Assembly: GCF_017815535.1 (NCBI RefSeq)
Contig: NZ_CP072596.1
Location: 2,883,614 to 2,947,613, forward strand
Reading direction: 5' to 3'
Length of the DNA stretch: 64,000 nt
Source: Tessaracoccus sp. MC1865
Lineage (GTDB): Bacteria; Actinomycetota; Actinomycetes; Propionibacteriales; Propionibacteriaceae
A program made the position numbers and the translations under genes. Position 1 is the first letter of the stretch. Every line of letters starts with the position of its first letter. Under the pieces are notes generated by a model. The model had not been told where the DNA came from. It searched no databases and worked only from the letters and a program-made list of their open reading frames with translations. Of the stretch, positions 52,277-58,944 are shown in pieces.

Positions 52277-52527
52277 GCGGCTGAGTCTAGAACCCGCACA
52301 GTCCTGCACCCTCGGCGCAGCGCGGCAACGAAACCTGCGCCGCCGAGGACGAGGGCCGGTGCAGACGCCGAGGACCTGCCCCAGCACGTAGTGGGCACCC
52401 AGCAGGAGCCACCCGCTCAGGACTCCCGCAGCAGCCGCTTGGCGCCGGCGGCGCACCAGGCGACCGGCGAGGATCAGGGCGCCCGCCCGGCCACCGCCAG
52501 CACCCATCCCCAGGATCTCCGCACCAT
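52273..52527 (-). pseudogene. Probable small membrane-protein gene with two compensating frameshifts
   Basis: This fills most of a 323 bp gap between the deaminase and arfB genes. ATG 52527 has TAGGCT 7 nt upstream, like other genes here. Its frame ends 84 codons on in a TGA overlapping the deaminase ATG, a normal operon junction, but has internal stops. The start (MVRRSWGWVLAVAG) and end (ALVLGGAGFVAALRRG) read well in this frame, while the middle reads well in another (ALILAGRLVRRRRQAAA, VLSGWLLLGAHYVLGQVLG). Two opposite indels near 52480 and 52340 would restore an 84-residue protein with about three hydrophobic segments. Function unknown; alternatively the gap is just GC-rich noise. Confidence 0.4.
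52284..52289 (-). promoter_or_regulatory. Leaderless -10 box of the deaminase gene
   Basis: TAGACT on the minus strand, 7 nt before ATG 52276. Confidence 0.45.
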
Positions 52528-52586
52528 GCCTGGCAGCCTATTGCGGCACGGCAGGCGCGGGGATCCGTCTGGGGTACTGATCCTCG

Positions 52587-52592
52587 TAGACT
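52587..52592 (+). promoter_or_regulatory. Leaderless -10 box of arfB
   Basis: TAGACT lies 7 nt before ATG 52600; no ribosome-binding site is visible. Confidence 0.5.
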
Positions 52593-52599
52593 CCAGGGC

Positions 52600-53040
52600 A
52601 TGAGCGAGCTGACCGTCGACCCGGGCCCGGGGATTCCCGACGGCCTGGTCATCCCGGCCGGCGAACTGCGGGAGCGGTTCGCCCGCTCGTCCGGCCCCGG
52701 CGGTCAGGGGGTCAACACCACCGACAGCAAGGTGCAGCTCTCTTTCGACGTCCGTGCCTCGACCACGCTCACGGAGGCGCAGCGTCGGCGGGTGCTGCAC
52801 CGGCTGCGGCACAGAATGGCCGACGGGGTGCTCGCCGTCGAAGCCTCGGAGGAGCGCTCGCAACTCCGCAACCGCGCCGCCGCCCGCCAGCGGCTGGCTG
52901 CGATGCTTCGCGAGGCGCTCGCCCCGCCCCCACCGAAGCGGCGGGCCACCCGCCCGACCAGGGGATCGGTGGAACGCCGGTTGCGGTCCAAGAAGCACAG
53001 GGCGGAGCTGAAGAGCGCGCGCCGTCGCCCGGGCGAATGA
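52600..53040 (+). CDS. arfB: ArfB/ICT1-like peptidyl-tRNA hydrolase (ribosome rescue)
   Basis: A 146-residue release-factor-like protein that frees stalled ribosomes lacking a stop codon. The catalytic Gly34-Gly35-Gln36 is in SSGPGGQGVNTTDSKVQL, and there is no codon-recognition domain. The C-terminal tail (KRRATRPTRGSVERRLRSKKHRAELK region) is very basic and would lie in the empty mRNA channel, as in ArfB. Length and layout fit the family well. Confidence 0.93.
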   Translation: MSELTVDPGPGIPDGLVIPAGELRERFARSSGPGGQGVNTTDSKVQLSFDVRASTTLTEAQRRRVLHRLRHRMADGVLAVEASEERSQLRNRAAARQRLAAMLREALAPPPPKRRATRPTRGSVERRLRSKKHRAELKSARRRPGE

Positions 53041-53164
53041 GCGGGCCCTCCTTCGGCGCGACGCATTGTCGAGCGCGCTGCAATCTGCGGGCTGCGCTCG
53101 GCAATTGGTAGATCGGGACGTTTGGCCCCGGAACTGCCGCACCCGGCGTGAACCTTCGCGGTCG

Positions 53165-53479
53165 TCAATCGAGCAGCGGGATGTCCAGGTCGTAGGCCAG
53201 GACGACCGCCCGGGCGAGCTCGGCCTCTTGTGCGTAGGTCAGAAACCCGACGGTCCGGCCGAGCAGCCTGCTCGGAACGGTGACGACGTTGTCGAGGGAG
53301 ATCACGCCGTCGTGGTCGAGGCCGTTGGCAGGGCCGACCGGAACCTCGCTGGACAGGCCCTTGATGGTGGAGGTGATCGGCGCGATCGTGACTTTCGTCA
53401 TGGCAGCACGCGCGGCCGCGCGAGTCAGAACGACTGCTGGTCGTGTCTTGTCGAGCCGCACCAGGCAGATCTCGCGCAC
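53165..53479 (-). CDS. MazF/PemK-family toxin
   Basis: A 104-residue endoribonuclease-type toxin. VREICLVRLDKTRPAVVLTR is the MazF beta-barrel start, TKVTIAPITSTIKGLSSEV holds the usual Ser/Thr core, and GLDHDGVISLDNVVTVP is the conserved loop before the last strand. It would cut mRNA unless bound by the ribbon-helix-helix protein encoded 3 bp upstream. GTG 53479 is the start; ORFs on the other strand here are shadows. Confidence 0.88.
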   Translation of the reverse strand: MREICLVRLDKTRPAVVLTRAAARAAMTKVTIAPITSTIKGLSSEVPVGPANGLDHDGVISLDNVVTVPSRLLGRTVGFLTYAQEAELARAVVLAYDLDIPLLD

Positions 53480-53482
53480 GGG

Positions 53483-53716
53483 TCAGTCCTCGACGGTCGT
53501 GTGTGCGACGGACCAGTTGACCAGCTCGTCGAGCTCGTCAGTGGTGCCCCGCTCGCGCAGGATGGCGGCGTCGTGCTCGGCAACCTGACGGCGCATCTCG
53601 CGCTCGACGGCACGTGCCACGAGTGCTGCTCGGCTGGGAGCGTTGCCGGCGGCCACGGACTTGTCGAGGAAGGCCACCATGTCGTCGGGCAGGCGGATCG
53701 CGATCTGCACAGTCAT
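53483..53716 (-). CDS. Ribbon-helix-helix antitoxin
   Basis: A 77-residue protein with MTVQIAIRLPDDMVAFLDKSV, a beta strand then helices typical of ribbon-helix-helix DNA-binding antitoxins, and an acidic C-terminal tail (RERGTTDELDELVNWS) to mask the toxin. ATG 53716 has TATGAT, a perfect -10 consensus match apart from one base, 7 nt upstream, so the mRNA is probably leaderless. The pair is self-regulated in known systems. Confidence 0.85.
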   Translation of the reverse strand: MTVQIAIRLPDDMVAFLDKSVAAGNAPSRAALVARAVEREMRRQVAEHDAAILRERGTTDELDELVNWSVAHTTVED

Positions 53717-53723
53717 GTCACCG

Positions 53724-53729
53724 ATCATA
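53724..53729 (-). promoter_or_regulatory. Leaderless -10 box of the MazEF-like pair
   Basis: TATGAT on the minus strand, 7 nt before ATG 53716. Confidence 0.55.
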
Positions 53730-53778
53730 CCAGCACGGGTCCCACATCGGGATGCACGCTCATGCCGCGCTGGGGTGG

Positions 53779-54048
53779 TCATTGGCTCCTGTAGACGTCG
53801 GACCGGTGGTCGATGGCCACGATGGTGACGACGTCGGAGATGCGGTAGATGATGCGGAAGTCCCCGCGTCGTGCGCTGTGGAGGCCTTCCATTTCACGAC
53901 GCAGGGCCTTGCCGACGCGACGCGGGTTCGCGGCCACGGGCGCGTAGATGAACTCCATCGCTGCTGCGGCTACCTTCTCCGGGAGATGGATCAGGGCGCG
54001 CTTGGCAGTAGGGGTCCAGGCGATGGACAGGGGAGCGTCGTCGCTCAT
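53779..54048 (-). CDS. RelE/ParE-family toxin
   Basis: An 89-residue toxin. SIAWTPTAKRALIHLPEKV, the basic LRREMEGLHSARRGDFRIIYRI stretch (strands with the usual RxGDxRxxY motif) and a final DHRSDVYR are standard RelE/ParE features; RelE members cut mRNA on the ribosome. It overlaps the antitoxin gene by 4 bp, antitoxin first. Confidence 0.9.
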   Translation of the reverse strand: MSDDAPLSIAWTPTAKRALIHLPEKVAAAAMEFIYAPVAANPRRVGKALRREMEGLHSARRGDFRIIYRISDVVTIVAIDHRSDVYRSQ

Positions 54049-54326
54049 GCGGTGAGGGTGCGAAGGATCTCGTCCTTGGTCATGACTTCCGCGTCGCCTG
54101 CGGAGAGTTCGGTCAGGCTGGATCGGACTTGACGCATCAGCTGGGGACGGCCGGCGATGTCCAGGGTCTCTTCGAGCGAGGCGAGGTCGTCGATGCTGAC
54201 CACGACGGCCGCGGGGCGGCCATGCTTGGTGATCACCACCCGGTCGTGCTCACGTTCCACCTGGTCTACCACTTCGGACAGGTGGTTTTTGACGTCCCGT
54301 AGCGCCATCGATCCTTCCACGGTCAT
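54045..54326 (-). CDS. Phd/YefM-family antitoxin
   Basis: A 93-residue protein with MALRDVKNHLSEVVDQVERE and ITKHGRPAAVVVSIDDLASLEETL, the Phd/YefM fold that binds DNA at its N-terminus and the toxin at its C-terminus. Two starts are possible: ATG 54326, which would be leaderless (TACACT 7 nt upstream), and ATG 54308, which has a GGAAGGA ribosome site and fits the family N-terminus better. Both may be used. A perfect palindrome sits just upstream. Confidence 0.88.
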   Translation of the reverse strand: MTVEGSMALRDVKNHLSEVVDQVEREHDRVVITKHGRPAAVVVSIDDLASLEETLDIAGRPQLMRQVRSSLTELSAGDAEVMTKDEILRTLTA

Positions 54327-54342
54327 GGCTACAAGTGTAGCC
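54327..54342. promoter_or_regulatory. Palindromic operator and promoter of the RelE/Phd-type pair
   Basis: GGCTACA and TGTAGCC are perfect 7-base arms with a 2-base centre. On the minus strand the box TACACT (54334-54339) lies inside it, with TTGCAG 16 bp further up as -35. A repressor bound here would block RNA polymerase directly; the Phd-type protein is the natural candidate. Confidence 0.65.
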
Positions 54343-54416
54343 ACAATCCGGCACCCTGCAATGCGCGCATCTGCCGCGTCTGGCGCATCACATCGCAGTG
54401 ATGGATGATGTCGCCC

Positions 54417-54677
54417 ATGAGTATCGAAGCGTGGTGGCCGAAGCTTCGTCAGCAGTCCCGTGAGTATTTGATGGAAAACAACGGTGACCAGGTCCCGACC
54501 GACCTTGTCGAAGAAATCACTGGGGCAGGCGGCATCGTCAGCACCGATGCATGGTGGGTCGGCCAGAGCGGTCCAGCCGGGCTATACCTGTCGGACGAGG
54601 CGAACGACTGGATCGACGAGGTCGCCAACGGCGAGACCCCTGAACCTCGCGCGGAGGACGGCGCTCCAACAGCCTGA
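54417..54677 (+). CDS. Hypothetical acidic protein
   Basis: An 86-residue protein (SIEAWWPKLRQQSREYLMEN, then VEEITGAGGIVSTDAWWVGQ, then SDEANDWIDEVANG), acidic at the C-terminus, with no membrane segment. I do not recognise the family. ATG 54417 is chosen because GATGAT lies 7 nt upstream, although the -10 match is weak; ATG 54405 is also possible. It runs opposite to the toxin-antitoxin genes. Confidence 0.5.
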   Translation: MSIEAWWPKLRQQSREYLMENNGDQVPTDLVEEITGAGGIVSTDAWWVGQSGPAGLYLSDEANDWIDEVANGETPEPRAEDGAPTA

Positions 54678-54737
54678 CATGACGGAAACACAGCCGTGTG
54701 ATTTATCCCCGGGTGTGGGTAACCCTGTGGACAACCG

Positions 54738-55763
54738 TCACAGGAAGCGGACCCAGTTGGGGCCTGCGCCCGTCTCGAGCTGGCTCTGCAGCACCAGGTG
54801 GCCGTCGTCGTAGATCCGGTACAGCGAGGCGTGCCCGCTGCGCTCCCCCACCACGACGACATGCTCACCCTCAGGCGACACCGTCAGCCCGCGCGGCTGC
54901 GTCTCCGTATCGGTGATCACGGCCGGGCCGCGTAGCGAGCCGTCCGCTTCGACGGCGACTGCGCCCACCGTCGACTCCGTGCGCTCAGTGCACAGCAGCC
55001 ACCGGCCCCCGGCGGCCAGCGCCAGGTCCGCGCCCCACACCAGGTGACCCGCCATGGGGTCCACCCCGAACGACGACGTGTGCAGCCCCCGCGTCACGTC
55101 GAAGGCCGGGACCTCCTCGCGACAGGTCAGCCGGCCGGATTCGCCGCGTTCGAAGTGGATGGCCTCACCGGTGAACTCGGTCAGGAGGTACGCGTGGTTG
55201 CTGTCCGGCGAGAAGATGAGGTGCCGCGGCCCCGTCCCGGGCGTGGCGTGGATGAACGGTTCAGACAGTTCGGAGAGTCCGCCGTCGACGGTGGTGGCGA
55301 ACTGGGCGATGCGGTCGTCGCCCAGCGACACGAAGTAGGCGTTGTGGCCGCTCGGGTCGAACAGTGCTGCGTGCATGTTCCGGCTCTCCAGGCGTGCCGA
55401 CGGATCGCCCACCACGCCGTCGACAACGCGGTACGACGCGCCCCAGCCGCCGTGGTAGGAGGCGGCCAGCAGCATGTGGCCCTTCGGCGACACGTCCAGG
55501 TAGGCCAACGGATCCTCCACCGGGCGGCGCGCCACCTCCTGATGCCGGCCGTTCTCCCGATCGATGCGCAGCGTCAGGATCGCGGGCGCCGGCTCCGATG
55601 TGGCGACATACAGCAGGCCACGGGCATGGTCGACGGCGAACGTACTGCACCCCGCGCCGACGGCGACGTCGCTCACCCGGATCAGCTGCTCGTCGCTGAT
55701 CCGCAGGGTGGTGAGTGTGCCGCCCTTGGAGTTTCCGACCAGGACCATCGCGTCATTGCTCAT
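54738..55763 (-). CDS. Beta-propeller lactonase (6-phosphogluconolactonase type)
   Basis: A 341-residue seven-bladed propeller protein of the YbhE/lactonase family, which opens 6-phosphogluconolactone in the pentose phosphate route or related lactones. Blade-like repeats are visible (GLLYVATSEPAPAILTLRID, LAYLDVSPKGHMLLAASYHG, GPRHLIFSPDSNHAYLLTEF, PRGLTVSPEGEHVVVVGERS). GTGPRHLIFSPD and a conserved His/Arg/Glu set fit the family's active site. ATG 55763 has TAAGCT 6 nt upstream. No signal peptide. Confidence 0.85.
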   Translation of the reverse strand: MSNDAMVLVGNSKGGTLTTLRISDEQLIRVSDVAVGAGCSTFAVDHARGLLYVATSEPAPAILTLRIDRENGRHQEVARRPVEDPLAYLDVSPKGHMLLAASYHGGWGASYRVVDGVVGDPSARLESRNMHAALFDPSGHNAYFVSLGDDRIAQFATTVDGGLSELSEPFIHATPGTGPRHLIFSPDSNHAYLLTEFTGEAIHFERGESGRLTCREEVPAFDVTRGLHTSSFGVDPMAGHLVWGADLALAAGGRWLLCTERTESTVGAVAVEADGSLRGPAVITDTETQPRGLTVSPEGEHVVVVGERSGHASLYRIYDDGHLVLQSQLETGAGPNWVRFL

Positions 55764-55769
55764 GGCGCA

Positions 55770-55775
55770 AGCTTA
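55770..55775 (-). promoter_or_regulatory. Leaderless -10 box of the lactonase gene
   Basis: TAAGCT on the minus strand, 6 nt before ATG 55763. Confidence 0.4.
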
Positions 55776-55811
55776 GGCACAGGGCCGGGCACCCGGGAGG
55801 TGTTGGCCACG

Positions 55812-57671
55812 TCACGCGGGCGTGAACGACACCATCGAGTTGAACGTCCACTGATTGCGCCAGGCGTAGCTGCCCGTCCCGTCGGCGCCCACCGAGTAGG
55901 CGATCACCGAGGCCACCAGGTAGCTGCGGCAGCCGCCCCAGCCCGTGGCGGCCGTGTCGCATTCGGTGCGCCACCGCCGGCCGTTGCTCGTCCATTCGCC
56001 AGTTGTGGCCAGCGGGTTGCCGGCCCAGACCGAACGCGGCGTGGGCTTGTAGGTGAGGTTGTTGAACAGCCAGCCGGTGCTCTGCACGAACCGGCCGCCA
56101 GCCTGGCTGACCACCGTGCCCCAGATCTCCGTGCGGCAGCGCTCGGTCACCGAGTACGGCTCGCACGAGGTGCGCCAGCGCCGCCCGTTGACCAGGTGCT
56201 CGCCCGGCGTCACGTAGAGAAGCTCTGGGTTCTTCACGAAATCCGGAGGGGGCTCGACGCTCGGATGGCGCAGCCCCAGCGGACCCTTCGCCGCTTCCGT
56301 CACCAGGTTGCGCACGAGCCCGCGCGCGAACGCCTGCGACCTGGCCGGCGCGGATTCCATCCAAGGCGACACCGCCCACGCGAACGCGAACGACCCCAGG
56401 TTCACCACCCCCGCCCCGGACGGTGCCGAGTAGTACGTGATGTCCGAGAAGGCGTTGGCGTCGTTGGTGCACCGCAACGGGCTGTGCGCCACCACGACAG
56501 TGGAGTCAGGCGACTGCTTCGCCAACCGGTCGATCTCATGACCGACGAGCCCCGGGTACTGGGCGCCGGCGGTCACGCCGAGGCCCGCGAACCCCCAGAA
56601 CGTCGGATCCGTGACCACCAGGGGCGCCGTTTCCCGGGAACGAGACGCGCACGTGTACTGCGAACCCAGCAGCACGGCCTCGGGATCCGCCCCCGGGCTC
56701 CGTCGCCAGAGGTCCGTGGTGGTCGGGCCCTGCACCGGGTCTAGGCTGGCGTCCTTGTAGCTGGTCACGATGGCGCCATCGGCGTTCCACCGGATGCGCC
56801 AGTAGGCAGTGTTGGCACCGAGGAAGAGCAGGTTGGTGCCGGAGTCGCGCAACGTCTCGGCCGCGCGTCGCATCTCCCAGCTCCAGTACTCGTCGTGGCC
56901 GAGGAACACCATGGCCGGCGAGCCGGCGTACTGCGCCGCCCCTTGATGCAGCGCGAAGTTCGTGGTGTAGGAGAGAGGCACGCCCAGCGACTCGAGTTGC
57001 TGGATCAACCCCACCTCGTACTCCTGCACCTTGAGGGTGCGGTTCCCCTCGAACGCCTGGGGGCGCATGAACGAGACGCGGTGCGCGCGGTACTCGAAGG
57101 CGGAGCGCCCATCCTGGTAGCCCTGGTAGAGGCTGAAGTTGCCCATCGGGTTGTACGCCTGGTGGGTGGCCGTCGCCGACATCACCGTCACCGTGCCGCG
57201 GTGCGAGCGCGAGCGCAGGATGACCGGCACCGTCTTGGACCTGCCCGACGCGTGGCGCAGGTTCACGTAGTACATGCCCGGCAGCCAGCCGGTGGTGTCG
57301 AGGGTGTGCGTGACCTCCCACCCGGAGCAGTCCACCATGTTGCCCTCTTCGAGCGTGCAGGGCTGCTGCGCGACGCCGGGTTGGGCGGGCAGTTGCGCCA
57401 CCCTGAGCCCGCCGCGGCCGCCGTAGTCGCCGATGCGGTACACGTCAACGGCCACGCCCTGGGAGGGGCTGTGCACCCGCAGTTCCATGGGCTGGCCGGG
57501 GAGGAGGCTCTCGGCGCCGACGAATCCCTTGAGCTCCGTGTCGGTCGCCTGCTGGGCGAGGGGGACCCGCCAGTTGTGGAGGCCTTCGTCGGCCGTCGCC
57601 ACGGACGGCGTGAAGACGCTCCACACCAGGGCGATGGCGAGGAGCAGTGCTGAAGAACGCCGGAGAGCCAC
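55812..57671 (-). CDS. Secreted N,N-dimethylformamidase large-subunit-like protein with WRTEC/FNN tail
   Basis: A 619-residue exported protein. Signal peptide at 1-27 (LLLAIALVWSVFTPSVATA). A beta-sandwich part follows (QPMELRVHSPSQGVAVDVYR, TTGWLPGMYYVNLRHASG), then the N,N-dimethylformamidase beta-subunit-like catalytic region (TATHQAYNPMGNFSLYQG, VFLGHDEYWSWEMRRAAETL, LLFLGANTAYWRIRWN) and module copy 4 kb away from the next copy at the end. Related enzymes are cytoplasmic; this one is outside the membrane. Substrate unknown. GTG 57671 is the start with TATCGT 6 nt upstream. Confidence 0.82.
   Translation of the reverse strand: MALRRSSALLLAIALVWSVFTPSVATADEGLHNWRVPLAQQATDTELKGFVGAESLLPGQPMELRVHSPSQGVAVDVYRIGDYGGRGGLRVAQLPAQPGVAQQPCTLEEGNMVDCSGWEVTHTLDTTGWLPGMYYVNLRHASGRSKTVPVILRSRSHRGTVTVMSATATHQAYNPMGNFSLYQGYQDGRSAFEYRAHRVSFMRPQAFEGNRTLKVQEYEVGLIQQLESLGVPLSYTTNFALHQGAAQYAGSPAMVFLGHDEYWSWEMRRAAETLRDSGTNLLFLGANTAYWRIRWNADGAIVTSYKDASLDPVQGPTTTDLWRRSPGADPEAVLLGSQYTCASRSRETAPLVVTDPTFWGFAGLGVTAGAQYPGLVGHEIDRLAKQSPDSTVVVAHSPLRCTNDANAFSDITYYSAPSGAGVVNLGSFAFAWAVSPWMESAPARSQAFARGLVRNLVTEAAKGPLGLRHPSVEPPPDFVKNPELLYVTPGEHLVNGRRWRTSCEPYSVTERCRTEIWGTVVSQAGGRFVQSTGWLFNNLTYKPTPRSVWAGNPLATTGEWTSNGRRWRTECDTAATGWGGCRSYLVASVIAYSVGADGTGSYAWRNQWTFNSMVSFTPA
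55815..56197 (-). other. WRTEC/FNN tandem module, copy 3 (dimethylformamidase-like tail)
   Basis: First half: NGRRWRTSCEPYSVTERC, then WLFNNLTYKPTPR. Second half: GRRWRTECDTAATGWGGC, then NQWTFNSMVSF. One Arg of the usual TGRG is Trp here. Confidence 0.85.
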
Positions 57672-57677
57672 GTCCCC

Positions 57678-57683
57678 ACGATA
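57678..57683 (-). promoter_or_regulatory. Leaderless -10 box of the dimethylformamidase-like gene
   Basis: TATCGT on the minus strand, 6 nt before the GTG at 57671. Confidence 0.4.
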
Positions 57684-57687
57684 GGAG

Positions 57688-57722
57688 AATCCCTGCCCGC
57701 CGGTGCGGGCGGGGCAGGGATT
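57688..57722. terminator. Long hairpin after the M23 peptidase gene
   Basis: AATCCCTGCCC (57688-57698) pairs with GGGCAGGGATT (57712-57722), with further pairing inside the 13-base loop. It lies 29 bp past the M23 gene's stop on the minus strand and just before the next gene's promoter. Confidence 0.6.
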
Positions 57723-57750
57723 CGGGAAGCGTGCCGCGAGCGGCCGGGGG

Positions 57751-58827
57751 TCAGTCGCTGAAGCGCACCAGGTTGTTGAAGACCTCGGCGCCGCCGGCGG
57801 ACGACTTCACGTAGGTGCGGCAGGCGCCGCGACCCGTCGCGGCGGTGTCGCACTCGGTGCGCCACTGGCGACCCTGCGCGTCGCTCCAACTGGCGGTCGT
57901 GCCCAGGTCGTTGCCTACCCAGAGTTCGCGCTTGGCGGGCTTGTAGGTGAGGTTGTTGAACACCCAGCCCTCGGTGTGCAGCTCATAGCCCGCCACGTTC
58001 TCGACCATGGAGGCCCAGATCTCGGTGCGGCACCGCTCCGTCTGCGAGTACGGCTCGCAGGTGGTGCGCCAGGCGCGGCCGCCGACGGTGTGCTGACCGT
58101 CGGTCACGTAGAGCGCGACGGCGTCGATGGTGTCGGCCGCGGCGATCGCCGGCCGCTGGACGTCACGCGAGGCGGCGACCTGCGACGCGCGGTGCAGCGC
58201 GGAGGCGGGCAGCAGCGTGTTGCTCAGTGCGGGCACGGCGTAGCAGGAGCGACGTGCGTCGGCGACGACGGCGCCGTCGGAGTTGCGCGTCCAGTAGCCG
58301 CAGTAGGCGCCGCCGCTGCCGTGGACGGCGTAGCCACCCAGCTGCAGGCCCTCGATGGGCATCTCCGTGCCGGCCTTCATCAGCGTGAAGTGCACGTGGC
58401 GGAAGGTGCCACGGCCACAGGTCTCGGAGCCCGGCATGCCGGTCATCCCCAGTTTGGTACCGGCCGCCACCTGCTGGCCGGCGGCGAGGCCGGCCGGGAT
58501 GGCGCGAAGGTGGAAGTACTTCGTCTGCCAGCCGTCCTCGTGGGTGATGATGACCTCGCAGTTGGCCTTGACCGTGGTGATCACGCCATCGGCGGCGGCG
58601 ACCACGTCGACCGACGCGTTGCCGGCGGCGCCGAGATCCACGGAACTACGCACTCCGGAGGCGAACGTGTGGGTGCCGCCACCCTGGACTGTGAGGCCCC
58701 AACCCACGGGCAGCAGCATGGGGAAATCCGGAAGGGTGGCTGCGGCCTCGGCCCTCGGAGCGGTGGCGACGCTGAACACGCCAGCCAGGAGCGCCACTAC
58801 CAGGGCTCCGACAAAAGACTTTCGCAC
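57751..58827 (-). CDS. M23-family metallopeptidase with WRTEC/FNN tail
   Basis: A 358-residue exported peptidase expected to cut peptidoglycan cross-links. Signal peptide at about 1-28 (FVGALVVALLAGVFSVATA). The M23 (beta-lytic/LytM) domain has the first zinc His in GTHTFASGVRSSVDLGAA (with Asp of SSVDL), then VVAAADGVITTVKANCEVII, KYFHLRAIPAGLAAGQQV and the final HVHFTL. Module copy 4 is the last 115 residues. GTG 58827 has AAGGA upstream. The region before it has four CTCAGG/CCTGAG motifs. Confidence 0.88.
   Translation of the reverse strand: MRKSFVGALVVALLAGVFSVATAPRAEAAATLPDFPMLLPVGWGLTVQGGGTHTFASGVRSSVDLGAAGNASVDVVAAADGVITTVKANCEVIITHEDGWQTKYFHLRAIPAGLAAGQQVAAGTKLGMTGMPGSETCGRGTFRHVHFTLMKAGTEMPIEGLQLGGYAVHGSGGAYCGYWTRNSDGAVVADARRSCYAVPALSNTLLPASALHRASQVAASRDVQRPAIAAADTIDAVALYVTDGQHTVGGRAWRTTCEPYSQTERCRTEIWASMVENVAGYELHTEGWVFNNLTYKPAKRELWVGNDLGTTASWSDAQGRQWRTECDTAATGRGACRTYVKSSAGGAEVFNNLVRFSD
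57754..58092 (-). other. WRTEC/FNN tandem module, copy 4 (M23 peptidase tail)
   Basis: First half: GGRAWRTTCEPYSQTERC, then WVFNNLTYKPAKR. Second half: GRQWRTECDTAATGRGAC, then a shorter EVFNNLVRF. This copy is the shortest, lacking about 12 residues before the last motif. Confidence 0.85.
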
Positions 58828-58944
58828 GCAGATATCCTTCAGCAAATTCTCAGGGTTTCTCAGGATGAGGAGACCACCCACGGGGTGATCCCTGAAAACT
58901 GTACGAGTTTCCTGAGAGTTTCCCAAATCCTTCCTGAGGATTGC
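58828..58944 (-). promoter_or_regulatory. Upstream region of the M23 peptidase gene with repeated CTCAGG/CCTGAG motifs
   Basis: On the plus strand the motif occurs as AATTCTCAGG (58845-58854), TTTCTCAGGA (about 58857), TTCCTGAG (about 58911) and TTCCTGAG (about 58932), the first pair facing the second. The arrangement suggests a cooperative binding site around the promoter. One motif copy is shared with the HExxH gene at 32.1 kb. Confidence 0.4.
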
